21,240 nt of DNA, from positions 1 through 21,240 of the forward strand of contig MGIZ01000046.1 in the NCBI GenBank assembly GCA_001794015.1, given 5' to 3'. Position 1 is the stretch's first letter, and each line of letters opens with the position of its first letter. The position numbers were made by a program, and so were the translations under genes. Below, in pieces: positions 1 to 7,679 of this stretch. Source of the DNA: Candidatus Yanofskybacteria bacterium RIFCSPHIGHO2_01_FULL_39_8b. Its GTDB lineage: Bacteria > Patescibacteriota > Minisyncoccia > 2-02-FULL-40-12 > GWA2-44-9. The notes below the pieces were generated by a model. That model saw nothing but the letters and a program-made list of their open reading frames with translations. It did not search any database and was not told the origin of the DNA.

Positions 1-174
1 AATTATAAATACTAAAACTAATACATTCCTAAACCACAGAACAATACCGACCGAACCAACTGATTTTTTACAGAACTGATTTGTGGGGGGACATCGCCCC
101 GACAAAAAGTCGGGGCGATGATATAAAAAAGGAGGATAAAAGTATAGATCTTTGTTGCATATTAATTAATTGAT
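1..174. other. leader region without a convincing gene
   Basis: I see no supported gene in these bases. One plus-strand frame is open from base 2 to a TGA at 77-79 (25 codons). It could be the tail of an upstream gene, but its composition is plain and it matches nothing I know. The rest holds a G-run (85-90), a strong hairpin (92-120), an A-rich stretch and a perfect GGAGG (131-135). I could not find a pair of -35/-10 boxes with good spacing. A TATAAA-like string at 122-127 lies just after the hairpin. The promoter of the T4SS operon is presumably here or further upstream. Confidence 0.6.
92..120. repeat. perfect 12-bp GC-rich hairpin in the operon leader
   Basis: The arm CATCGCCCCGAC (92-103) is exactly complementary to GTCGGGGCGATG (109-120), with an AAAAA loop. 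Nine of the 12 pairs are G:C, in strong contrast to the AT-rich surroundings. Neither strand has the T-run expected of a Rho-independent terminator, so it is not a canonical one. The G-run at 85-90 could also pair with the CCCC at 97-100 and would then compete with the main hairpin. It may be a terminator-like end of the upstream gene, a leader control element, or a copy of a dispersed palindrome (REP-like). One window cannot decide between these. Confidence 0.75.
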
Positions 175-2964
175 ATGAGGCACAGTGAACTCGGCTACAC
201 ACTTTGGTTAGAAGCTATTAACAAAATTCCCAAATGGGAATTAACAACCGGAATAATATTTTTAGTTGGGGTCGTTTTCAGCGGCCTCGTGTACGGAATC
301 ATGCGCACCTATCAGGTGCGTATTTTTTATGCATTTCAAAAATTAAAGCTTAGGAAAAAAGATTTGGATCGTGCATTTAAGGATGCACAGTATATTGAAA
401 TAACGATTCCTAAAAATTCGAATACCAGCGCATTTCAAGTACAGCAAAAAATATTTAAGGCGCTTCATTCTACATTTGCCGATCCCATCGAGGGCGCTCA
501 CGCCTTCAAACCGACATGGTACTTTTTTCAAAAGCTATTTCGACTATGGAAGGTGTGCCGCGCCAGACAAACATTTTTCACGCTGCAAGTGTGGGGGCAA
601 TATCCGTTTATCTCATTTCGTTTACACATACCAAATCAGCACTTTGATCGCATTGAGAAGGCAATTTTTAATGCCTATCCCAACGCAGAAATCATACATT
701 TAGATAAGAATAAGGTGCTCGCTGAGATCACTCCATTTCATAAAAGCTATTTGAGCTACGGACAATCAACCATTGAAGGTAAATTTTACCATCGTGTTCG
801 AACACTTAAAGACGTGACGAGCGATCCGGTGGATTCCGTTATTTCCACCATGGAAGGTCTCAGCAAGGGTGAGTTTATGGCTTACAACATCACGATTTCA
901 CCAGCCTCACATTTTTTCAATCAGATCATTCATTTTTTAATCGAAGAGCAGGAGCGCGTCGAGGCCATGCCTGATGATCAAAAAACTCGCGCGAGCAAAA
1001 AGACGTATGTTTCTGAACTTACAAGCTCGGTCACGACTGCAATGATCGATAAAATGAAAAGTGTCCTCTTTCAGGTCATTATTTCATACTGGGTGATCAG
1101 CCCATCACCAGAGGAGGCAGAAGCAAAATTAACAAATGTGCAGGCGGTATTAACCGAGATCAACCAGAAAAACATGAGCATGCTGAAGCACCAGAAATTG
1201 TTTACGAAGCAGGTCGAAGACCTTGCTCATAAAAACCAAATCCAATCCATCCTCGCCATGCAACCAGTATTCAAGCTAACCAAGTTACAATATTGGCCAA
1301 TTTCGTTTTATAAAAACCATGGTCAAATTGTTTCAGATGGCGAACTCTATTCTTTTTGGCATTTACCTAACCTCACGAATGAAACCGTTGCCTCTGTTAA
1401 AACTACCAAGTTCAAGAAGTTGCCCGCGAGCCAGACCATGCGTGAATTTTCCAGCAACTATTTCATCAACCTTGGTCACGCTAACTTTCGCATGCACGAA
1501 GACGCGCAGATCGGTGTACCTACGTGGGATGACATGAAAAAACACGTCTACATTCTCGGTGGTACGGGTAGTGGTAAATCCGAAACACTCAAAACAATCC
1601 TCAATAATTTGTTACAAAAAGATGGTGAGGAAAAAACAGCGCTCTTAATCATTGACCCAAAAAATGATTTTGCAACCGATTTGCTCACCATGATTCCAGA
1701 AGACCGGATTGATGATGTGGTGTATTTCAATCCGCCAAAACAAAAAGATAAACCGTTAGGCTTTCCTTTCTTTTCGCAATTCTCGGGCGAGAAAACGAAT
1801 GATGAGCGCATTGAGTTTCTCATCTCGATCATGAAACGGTTTGTACAAATTGATTCAGCCTTTTCTTGGGGGCCTGAATTGGAAAATATTTTACGACAAC
1901 TTTTTGCGACTGCATACTTTCTGCCGGAGCAATCGTTGTCAGGTGTTGATTTACTCTTGCACGAACCGAAACACATAAAAAATATTTTGAAATATCTGCC
2001 GCCGCGACTTCAAAAATTTTGGACAAGTTCAATTCTCAATCGTACTGATAACGACCTTGCCAAATATCTTGCCACGACTAACAACAAGATCGGCAAGATA
2101 CTCGATTATCCAGAATTCATGAACATTGTGGATCGGTTGGATACAAAACTTACATTCGAGGAAATGATTAATACTGGTAAAATTTTTATTGCCAACTTTG
2201 GTTCCTGTAGTGAACAGATGAAAAAATACTATTCAGTTTACCTTGCCGCTCATATTGCCGAGGCAATCTTTGGTCAAGCAAGATTAGCAAATGATGAGCG
2301 TAAACCGGCCGTATTTGTAGTTGATGAATTTCAAAGAGTTACGAGTGATATTTTTGAAACCCTATTTTCAGAAGTCAGAGCGTTCAATACCGCTTTGGTT
2401 ATTTCTAATCAATTCATGGGACAACTCGATGAGCGAATTAAAAAATCTATTGAATCAAACATTGCGACCAAGATTTTCATGCGCACACAATCAATTGATG
2501 ATGCCGAAATTGCGGAGAAAATATTAGGCGGCAAAGTTACCACTGAGGATATTATTAACCTGCCAACTGGCACGGCCTATATTAAGACGCTTGTGAACGG
2601 CATCCCGCAACAGGCTATGTCGATGAATATTGAACGGACAAAGCACCCGACGGACATTGCTAAAGATACTGAAGCCATCTTTATTCAAAAAACTATGGAG
2701 CGCTACGGCACACCGCTTGAAGTGATTAAGCAAAAGCGTACGACGATCAACACCGTGTACTACACTGCTGAGCACGAGCAGGTCTTCTTTGAACACATGG
2801 GTCGATCTGCCACATATACCGAAATCCCCGAGAAATCCAGTGTAGCTGCGCCTATTATTGCCGCCATCTCATTGCCGGAAATAGTGCAAGAACCAGTGCC
2901 TGAATTAGTTACCGCTCCAGCAGGAAACGACGTGCCTGCAATAAAAAGTATCTTTGATTTTTAG
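175..2964 (+). CDS. VirD4/TraD-like type IV coupling ATPase
   Basis: This protein is predicted to be the membrane-anchored ATPase that brings the substrate, usually single-stranded DNA with its relaxase, to the secretion channel. The 929 residues start with a short cytoplasmic end and a membrane segment at about 22-43. A long domain without an obvious motif follows (about 60-440), then a HerA/FtsK-type motor. Its Walker A is GGTGSGKS at 462-469 (Lys468) and its Walker B is VFVVDEF with Asp717 and Glu718. The C-terminal tail (about 880-929) is Pro/Ala/Val-rich and probably disordered. An in-frame TGA at 172-174 lies directly before the ATG, so the start cannot be further upstream. The isolated GGAGG at 131-135 is too far away to serve it. 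It is the first gene of the T4SS operon and ends 10 bases before the next start. The ATPase call is firm. The coupling role follows from the neighbours. Confidence 0.9.
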   Translation: MRHSELGYTLWLEAINKIPKWELTTGIIFLVGVVFSGLVYGIMRTYQVRIFYAFQKLKLRKKDLDRAFKDAQYIEITIPKNSNTSAFQVQQKIFKALHSTFADPIEGAHAFKPTWYFFQKLFRLWKVCRARQTFFTLQVWGQYPFISFRLHIPNQHFDRIEKAIFNAYPNAEIIHLDKNKVLAEITPFHKSYLSYGQSTIEGKFYHRVRTLKDVTSDPVDSVISTMEGLSKGEFMAYNITISPASHFFNQIIHFLIEEQERVEAMPDDQKTRASKKTYVSELTSSVTTAMIDKMKSVLFQVIISYWVISPSPEEAEAKLTNVQAVLTEINQKNMSMLKHQKLFTKQVEDLAHKNQIQSILAMQPVFKLTKLQYWPISFYKNHGQIVSDGELYSFWHLPNLTNETVASVKTTKFKKLPASQTMREFSSNYFINLGHANFRMHEDAQIGVPTWDDMKKHVYILGGTGSGKSETLKTILNNLLQKDGEEKTALLIIDPKNDFATDLLTMIPEDRIDDVVYFNPPKQKDKPLGFPFFSQFSGEKTNDERIEFLISIMKRFVQIDSAFSWGPELENILRQLFATAYFLPEQSLSGVDLLLHEPKHIKNILKYLPPRLQKFWTSSILNRTDNDLAKYLATTNNKIGKILDYPEFMNIVDRLDTKLTFEEMINTGKIFIANFGSCSEQMKKYYSVYLAAHIAEAIFGQARLANDERKPAVFVVDEFQRVTSDIFETLFSEVRAFNTALVISNQFMGQLDERIKKSIESNIATKIFMRTQSIDDAEIAEKILGGKVTTEDIINLPTGTAYIKTLVNGIPQQAMSMNIERTKHPTDIAKDTEAIFIQKTMERYGTPLEVIKQKRTTINTVYYTAEHEQVFFEHMGRSATYTEIPEKSSVAAPIIAAISLPEIVQEPVPELVTAPAGNDVPAIKSIFDF

Positions 2965-2974
2965 TTCTTTTTTT

Positions 2975-3868
2975 ATGCTTACCACAGCTGAAACAATCTT
3001 AACTCCAAGGGTCAATGTCAAACCCTACAATGTTCAGATGAACGAAACAAGTCTGGATATACTTAAACTCGTTTTTGAGTTTAAGATCGCGACAGCATGG
3101 CAGATTACAAGATTTTTAAAACAGCGTGATCGCGTTAAATATATTTATCTCAAACTCCACCGCATGTGGCAGGCAGGGCTTTTGGAAAGTTTTAAAGTAT
3201 TTACTGGTTCACGCGCCGGTATGCCGGTGTATTACATGCTTTCAAAATCTGGGCTAAAGGTTTTAGGCGAGTACGGTCATTATGATAAAGATGCTCTCAA
3301 AAATTATCCACCGATCAGAGCCCTCCTTTCATCCGGCATGTTTAAACATGAGGCACAAGTCGTTGAGCTCGCCAGTCAAGAGATATTAAATAAGACATCT
3401 GACCTCCACATTACCTTTACTGGTGAAACAAAATCACAAACCCGCGAATATCGGAGTGACAAACATATTGAGGTATTGACGCCTGATTATACTGCGTTCT
3501 ACACCGTGGGCAACCAAACGGAACGCATCTTTACCGAGTTTGAACGTACTAACAAAACACATGTAGCTATGCTCAAAAAAATTGATCGCTATATCAAACA
3601 CTTAACTCCTGATGGTTTTAAAAATACGACCCTCCGTCTTATCTTCCAAACATCGGGTATGGAAACTGCTTTTTGGCGTAATCTTTGTTTAGAGAAGCCG
3701 CAGTTTAACCAACACATTCGCATTCTAACTACCCATCTTTCACTTCTGGGAAACCGTGAGCGTTTTTCGGAGGCAATCTACGCCTCGTTTAACACGATTG
3801 GGCTCGTTCGTGAAGGACGCGTGTTTGCCAAAGTGGAATCGCGTATCAAGTTATTTTCTTTTCTATGA
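2975..3868 (+). CDS. replication-relaxation family protein (winged helix plus nuclease-like C-terminus)
   Basis: The 297-residue protein has a winged-helix-like N-terminal region (about 27-90) containing ATAWQITRFLKQ and a basic recognition segment. Its C-terminal half carries TPDYTAFY, followed by IFTEFERTNKT and a helical KKIDRYIKHL. That layout is typical of the replication-relaxation family, whose C-terminal part resembles a PD-(D/E)XK fold. Members often sit beside conjugation genes in Gram-positive elements and are thought to act in DNA processing. I chose the ATG at 2975. A TTG at 2954 would add seven residues but would lie inside the end of the preceding gene. The stop overlaps the next start as ATGA (3865-3868), so translation is probably coupled. 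The family call is fairly sure. The exact function, DNA binding with or without nicking, is inference. Confidence 0.75.
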   Translation: MLTTAETILTPRVNVKPYNVQMNETSLDILKLVFEFKIATAWQITRFLKQRDRVKYIYLKLHRMWQAGLLESFKVFTGSRAGMPVYYMLSKSGLKVLGEYGHYDKDALKNYPPIRALLSSGMFKHEAQVVELASQEILNKTSDLHITFTGETKSQTREYRSDKHIEVLTPDYTAFYTVGNQTERIFTEFERTNKTHVAMLKKIDRYIKHLTPDGFKNTTLRLIFQTSGMETAFWRNLCLEKPQFNQHIRILTTHLSLLGNRERFSEAIYASFNTIGLVREGRVFAKVESRIKLFSFL

Positions 3869-4581
3869 AAAATACATATACGGAATTGCTCGAACAAATT
3901 ATCACCGAAATGAAAATATCCATTCTCGGTGGTAATGGTGTGGTTGTAGACAGTGATTATCGTCAATGGCTAGATTTTTTACGACAGGTACACCCAGAGA
4001 GCGAACTATTGCGAAGCACAACTGCACAAGCAGCTGTGTCCGCATCAAATGCTCGTGATGATCCAAATACAGATACAAAAATTTACACTGACTTGCGCTC
4101 GATTATTCAATTGGCTGCCACACACGATCATCCGACGTGGTACATCCAGCCTCACTTTACCGGATCAATTGCAGGGTTCATCTATGAAAATAATGAATTA
4201 CAAAATGCGCTCCCAATACACGGTTTGCCGAAAATCATAGAAGGATTCACTGGAACGATTTGTGGCGTATGGCTCAATGAGCAAACATTCATTGCTTATG
4301 GTGCAGATGGTGTAATGGGATTTGTAAAAAGCCAAGAATTCCTGAAACAGGCTGGCTTCACCACTCCCGACTTTGCCCTCTTTCCAACGGACAGGCTCAT
4401 GGCCTTATCAGTCAGCAAACTAGAAGTGTCACTCACAAACTTTATTTCCACTGCCCAGAAAAAGTGGGCAGAGGTCGATGGAGTAATGATTGTAAGCGAC
4501 ACCTCGATATTTAGTGGGAATAAAAATGAACAAAATAATCGAATAATCTTTAAACAACCTATTCTATCCTTAACTATATGA
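3865..4581 (+). CDS. degenerate NAD-dependent DNA ligase-like protein, probably inactive
   Basis: The 238-residue protein is not a standard T4SS component. By eye it follows the order of the NAD-dependent DNA ligase (LigA) N-terminal region. Residues 28-45 (VVDSDYRQWLDFLRQVHPES) resemble the LigA Ia segment with its DAEYD and HPEL. Residues 92-112 (WYIQPHFTGSIAGFIYENN) resemble the motif I stretch (EPKxDG, then a YENG turn). Residues 159-164 (FLKQAGF) are followed by VDGVMI (204-209) and NRIIFKQP (225-232), which resemble motifs IV and V. The nucleotidyl-accepting Lys is His97, the motif I Asp is Thr99, and the motif IV Lys is Val210. Only the motif V Lys (Lys230) remains. The stretch between motifs I and IV is also short. 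If the homology holds, it is a dead adenylation domain that might bind nucleotide, nicked DNA or a partner. It overlaps both neighbours by ATGA junctions and so belongs to the operon. The gene is sure; the ligase relationship is inferred. Confidence 0.55.
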   Translation: MKNTYTELLEQIITEMKISILGGNGVVVDSDYRQWLDFLRQVHPESELLRSTTAQAAVSASNARDDPNTDTKIYTDLRSIIQLAATHDHPTWYIQPHFTGSIAGFIYENNELQNALPIHGLPKIIEGFTGTICGVWLNEQTFIAYGADGVMGFVKSQEFLKQAGFTTPDFALFPTDRLMALSVSKLEVSLTNFISTAQKKWAEVDGVMIVSDTSIFSGNKNEQNNRIIFKQPILSLTI

Positions 4582-4946
4582 AAAAATACCTTGCATCTGC
4601 AATAAGTGGTATCGGAACATTATTTTTCGGTATTTCAACAGCGCTCGCACAAGAATTGCCAAAACCCAATATGTCGGTTTGGCAATCAGACAAAATGAAG
4701 CCAGTTAGAGACTTTGCTGATATCGGTATAGGCGTCATCCTTGGCGTTGCTGTTCTTTATGCTGTCATCATGATTGCATGGTATGGCATCAAACTCCAGT
4801 CGGCCGGTGGCGATCTTATTAAATCCCAAGAAGCCAAACACGGACTCAAGGCCACTATTGTCGGTGTCGGCATCACATTTGGTGCGATTTTTATTGTCGG
4901 AGTTATTCTGTATGTATTAGGACTCGTCGGCATCAAATCCGCTTAA
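4578..4946 (+). CDS. VirB2/TrbC-like pilin subunit
   Basis: This is a 122-residue precursor with a clear signal peptide: positive KK at the start, a hydrophobic core, and ALA at 22-24 before Gln25 as the likely cleavage site. The mature part has two membrane segments, about 47-69 and 91-116, joined by a short charged loop (KSQEAKHG). This is the usual layout of TrbC/VirB2 pilins, which pack into a conjugative pilus or membrane pore. Its size and its place before the VirB6, VirB3 and VirB4 genes agree. The ATG overlaps the stop of the preceding gene (ATGA, 4578-4581). There is no Shine-Dalgarno sequence. In an envelope without VirB7/9/10 it may form a membrane channel subunit rather than a long pilus; that part is inference. 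Confidence 0.85.
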   Translation: MKKYLASAISGIGTLFFGISTALAQELPKPNMSVWQSDKMKPVRDFADIGIGVILGVAVLYAVIMIAWYGIKLQSAGGDLIKSQEAKHGLKATIVGVGITFGAIFIVGVILYVLGLVGIKSA

Positions 4947-4958
4947 CCATGAAATTCT

Positions 4959-5903
4959 ATGAACGATGAACTACCTCACACGCCGGTAAAGAAAGGAATG
5001 CTCTATTGGTTTGATAATCTCATCAAAAAATTCATCCCAAATTTCAACTATCGAGCGATTCTATACTTCAGTGTTATTTTTGCTGTTGCTGTCTATATCC
5101 ACGTATGGCGGATTGCCCCCGCTCCTCCAGCACCCAAACCACCTGATCAAAAACACGAAACGGTTATTGCCGATGAAAGCTATTGGGATAGTCAACCATA
5201 TAAAGATAAGATCAAAAATCAGACAGTAGATTCTTTTGTTAGCGAACTTTCCAACTGGCTCAATGGAAAAGATAAGGAGCTGGTCAAAAGAAAGTTTGAA
5301 GATTTGGTGTTCATCAACTATGGTTTAACACAAGACACAGGCGGAGATTTAACCACCGTTGTGCCGGAGAGTTTCGCGTATCTTGAAAATAACGTGAAGG
5401 CGCGTTATCAGTATGCCAAAGACAAGGATTTTTTGGCAGACACCCCGACACTCGTAAAAATCGGCGCGATCATTTGTAACATCAACGAAACGACAGAACA
5501 AGTCACTGGTGTTGAACTCTATGATTGGCGTTATGCCTCTATGCCAAAACTAGCCGCGTTCATGAAAACAAAACCGGATTGGAAAGTAACCGTGGGCGAT
5601 AGAATTTTGGATGTGAGTGATCCGCGTATTGAAGATAAAGATTTGCTCAAGTATCGCAACGCACAGACGCAACCGGTCGGATTATTTTCTTTCCTCATTT
5701 TTCACAATCCTAAAACCAACCGAATCACGCTTGCTGACACCAGAATACTCGACTTGAATGGCATTGACGCTAAACTCACCCTCGCGCGTATCAGTGCTCG
5801 CTGGAACAAACAGCCTAAACTCTATTTTGTTGCTGGTTTTGAGGGTTGCAAAAGTTTAACGTCTTCTACTACGAGCCCTATCCCATATGGACAATCTGAT
5901 TAA
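4959..5903 (+). CDS. single-pass extracytoplasmic protein of the T4SS operon (VirB8-like topology)
   Basis: The sequence of this 314-residue protein does not match a family I can name. It has a short basic cytoplasmic end, one membrane segment at about 33-50, a Pro/Ala-rich linker (APAPPAPKPP, 53-62), and a large mixed alpha/beta domain outside the membrane. Two cysteines in that domain (Cys173 and Cys297) could form a disulfide. The topology and the place between the pilin and VirB6 resemble VirB8, a scaffold that nucleates the channel, but I see no VirB8 motif. The start is the ATG at 4959. An ATG at 4949 opens only a six-codon frame. The last 17 bases overlap the next gene, which suggests coupled translation. 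Confidence 0.7.
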   Translation: MNDELPHTPVKKGMLYWFDNLIKKFIPNFNYRAILYFSVIFAVAVYIHVWRIAPAPPAPKPPDQKHETVIADESYWDSQPYKDKIKNQTVDSFVSELSNWLNGKDKELVKRKFEDLVFINYGLTQDTGGDLTTVVPESFAYLENNVKARYQYAKDKDFLADTPTLVKIGAIICNINETTEQVTGVELYDWRYASMPKLAAFMKTKPDWKVTVGDRILDVSDPRIEDKDLLKYRNAQTQPVGLFSFLIFHNPKTNRITLADTRILDLNGIDAKLTLARISARWNKQPKLYFVAGFEGCKSLTSSTTSPIPYGQSD

Positions 5904-7200
5904 TGCAGTCCTTAGTAACTACGTTCCCACAGTCATCATCCTAAGCCTTGTAATTGGCATTTTTATTATTGCACTTGCTGGCATTATTCGTAACTCTGGT
6001 AAGCACGAGGATGTGGCACGTTCTAATTTCATGATTAAAACTGTCATTGTGGGCTTTATCATGCTTTTTCTCTCTGGTGCATTCGTCTTCACCTTTCATG
6101 AGGTATACATGAGTAATTTCTACAACAACATTGCACAGAACTTATCAAATAATCTGCCCAACGCCGATACCATTAACAACACGGATATTTTAAGCAGCGA
6201 TGTTAAAGACGCCTCGATAATAACACAAGATGCTCGATGCGTCCTGGTTGTCGTGGATACGATTGATTGCATTAAGAAAACGATCAATGACGTGATTGGA
6301 CTTATTATCAGTAAATTTGTGCGTGGAGTAGGTGTGGTACTATCCGAGATATTGCAAAAATTTAATTTCAATTTTTTGTTTAGACTGCCCGTCGAAGTAT
6401 TTGACGCAACGGCCGCTACTTCCTCAACGCAAGCCACTCAAGTCGTCAATTTTAATAGCCTATTAAAATTAAGCGAGATTATTGGTCTTGCGTGGGTATA
6501 TATTCTGATCGTGACACACTACTTCAAATCCATTCTCTTCTCGTTGGATAACGATTACTCAGGTGACTTTGTGGGTGATATGGGTAAAATGCTCCTCGGT
6601 TTTGCCGGCGTATTTCTCGCGCGCTACATGGCGGAGGCAATCATCACAACAGCCCAAGCCTTTGCAAGCTTCCTATTCAGCACACCGCTGGCAAATGGTT
6701 TGACAGTGGCCTTGAAAGCTCTTATCAGTGACGGGCTATGGATGCAATTTGTTAGTTTCAACATCACGATGGTGGCACTCGCGATTTTCGTCCTGATCTA
6801 CATAATTTTGTTTGGGTTTATCATCTTTCGAAACGCCAAACGATATTTCATCCTGCTTGTCATGATTCTTCTCGCCCCAATCTTTACGCCTATGCTTTTC
6901 TTTGACATGACACGTAACATGGGTATGATTTTTTGGAATAAATTGATCGTCACAAGTTTCGGTTTGACGTTCGATCTTATCATTCTCCTCATGATCTTTG
7001 TATTTTTAGGATCAGGCGGGTTATCTCTTGGAAATCTTATTCTTATGCTCGTCGGCATGGCTATCATTGCCGATAGCAATAATTTATTGCAACAAATTGC
7101 CATGGCATCAGAAGTTTCCAACTTTAGATCCGTTGTTCGTAAAGGCTTTAGCTCTGGCGTCAACTCAGTCTACCGCTGGAAGCGCTTCTTCGGTCAATAA
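5887..7200 (+). CDS. VirB6/TrbL-like polytopic channel protein
   Basis: The 437-residue protein has about eight membrane segments: near 13-34, 50-70, 194-214, 234-254, 291-314, 319-339, 354-375 and 380-396. A loop of about 120 residues (71-193) separates the first pair from the rest and holds Cys118 and Cys128. The C-terminus is basic (VYRWKRFFGQ) and probably cytoplasmic. This number and spacing of membrane spans, next to VirB2, VirB3 and VirB4 genes, fits VirB6/TrbL, the inner-membrane channel component. Sequence identity in this family is always low, so the call rests on topology and context. The gene starts 17 bases before the previous one stops, with no Shine-Dalgarno sequence. It ends 9 bases before the next start. 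Confidence 0.75.
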   Translation: MDNLINAVLSNYVPTVIILSLVIGIFIIALAGIIRNSGKHEDVARSNFMIKTVIVGFIMLFLSGAFVFTFHEVYMSNFYNNIAQNLSNNLPNADTINNTDILSSDVKDASIITQDARCVLVVVDTIDCIKKTINDVIGLIISKFVRGVGVVLSEILQKFNFNFLFRLPVEVFDATAATSSTQATQVVNFNSLLKLSEIIGLAWVYILIVTHYFKSILFSLDNDYSGDFVGDMGKMLLGFAGVFLARYMAEAIITTAQAFASFLFSTPLANGLTVALKALISDGLWMQFVSFNITMVALAIFVLIYIILFGFIIFRNAKRYFILLVMILLAPIFTPMLFFDMTRNMGMIFWNKLIVTSFGLTFDLIILLMIFVFLGSGGLSLGNLILMLVGMAIIADSNNLLQQIAMASEVSNFRSVVRKGFSSGVNSVYRWKRFFGQ

Positions 7201-7209
7201 AATAAAAAT

Positions 7210-7668
7210 ATGAGCAATGAAAAACAAACAAAAATTGACATCCCAGAATCGGTTGAAGGTTACAAACTCACGTTATTTTGGGGTTTGACTGTTATCCAGA
7301 TCGTGTTGGTTTTCATTGCAACACTATTTACCGGTTTCGGCGTATTTGCCTTGTTTGCTAAGCAGTTTGTAAGCACGGCAGCTATGTTCGCTGTCGCTGG
7401 CCTTATTCTTCTTGCCATCGTCGAAATCCGTGGTCGTAGCTTCTACAGCCATATTCTTTTCATCATCTCATATTATCGCACCAAGCCTCGAGTTTTTATC
7501 TATCATCACTACAGTGCGAGTGGATCAGCCAAAGAACAGGGCAAGCAATTAATTTTCCAACAGGATAACAATCAGAAAACATTTATCACAATTTTCATTT
7601 CACTCGGTATTGGTGTTGTTCTCCTGATCTTGATCGGCGTCTATATATATCATGTTTTGCATAAATAA
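7210..7668 (+). CDS. PrgI/VirB3-like membrane protein
   Basis: This 152-residue protein lies directly before VirB4, the usual place of VirB3 and of its Gram-positive counterpart PrgI. After a polar start (residues 1-20, containing IDIPESVEGYK) there are two close membrane segments, about 22-48 and 55-73. A basic cytoplasmic loop with YYRTKPRVFIYHHY follows, and then a third membrane span at about 125-148. PrgI family members share the N-terminal polar lead, a pair of spans and an aromatic/basic segment. The third C-terminal span is an extra part. VirB3 proteins work with VirB4 at the base of the machine. The gene is separated from VirB4 by 11 bases. Confidence 0.75.
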   Translation: MSNEKQTKIDIPESVEGYKLTLFWGLTVIQIVLVFIATLFTGFGVFALFAKQFVSTAAMFAVAGLILLAIVEIRGRSFYSHILFIISYYRTKPRVFIYHHYSASGSAKEQGKQLIFQQDNNQKTFITIFISLGIGVVLLILIGVYIYHVLHK

Positions 7669-7679
7669 TCCCCATTAAT

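Noticed and set aside
2..79. An open stretch ending in TGA that could be the C-terminus of an upstream gene
   Set aside because: It has only 25 codons, plain composition and no match; it is mentioned only in the leader entry.
92..120. Rho-independent terminator
   Set aside because: The stem is strong, but no T-run follows on either strand, so I list it as a hairpin of unknown role.
152..169. A TTG-started five-codon leader peptide after the GGAGG at 131-135
   Set aside because: The spacing of 16 bases is too long and the peptide has no attenuator-like codon run.
1548..1976. A 142-codon open frame on the minus strand inside the coupling ATPase gene
   Set aside because: It lies opposite the Walker A region of a clear ATPase, and its Ser/Lys-rich sequence looks like an antisense shadow.
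2954..2974. TTG at 2954 as start of the replication-relaxation gene
   Set aside because: It lies in the end of the preceding gene and adds only a few Phe/Ser residues; the ATG at 2975 gives the better start.
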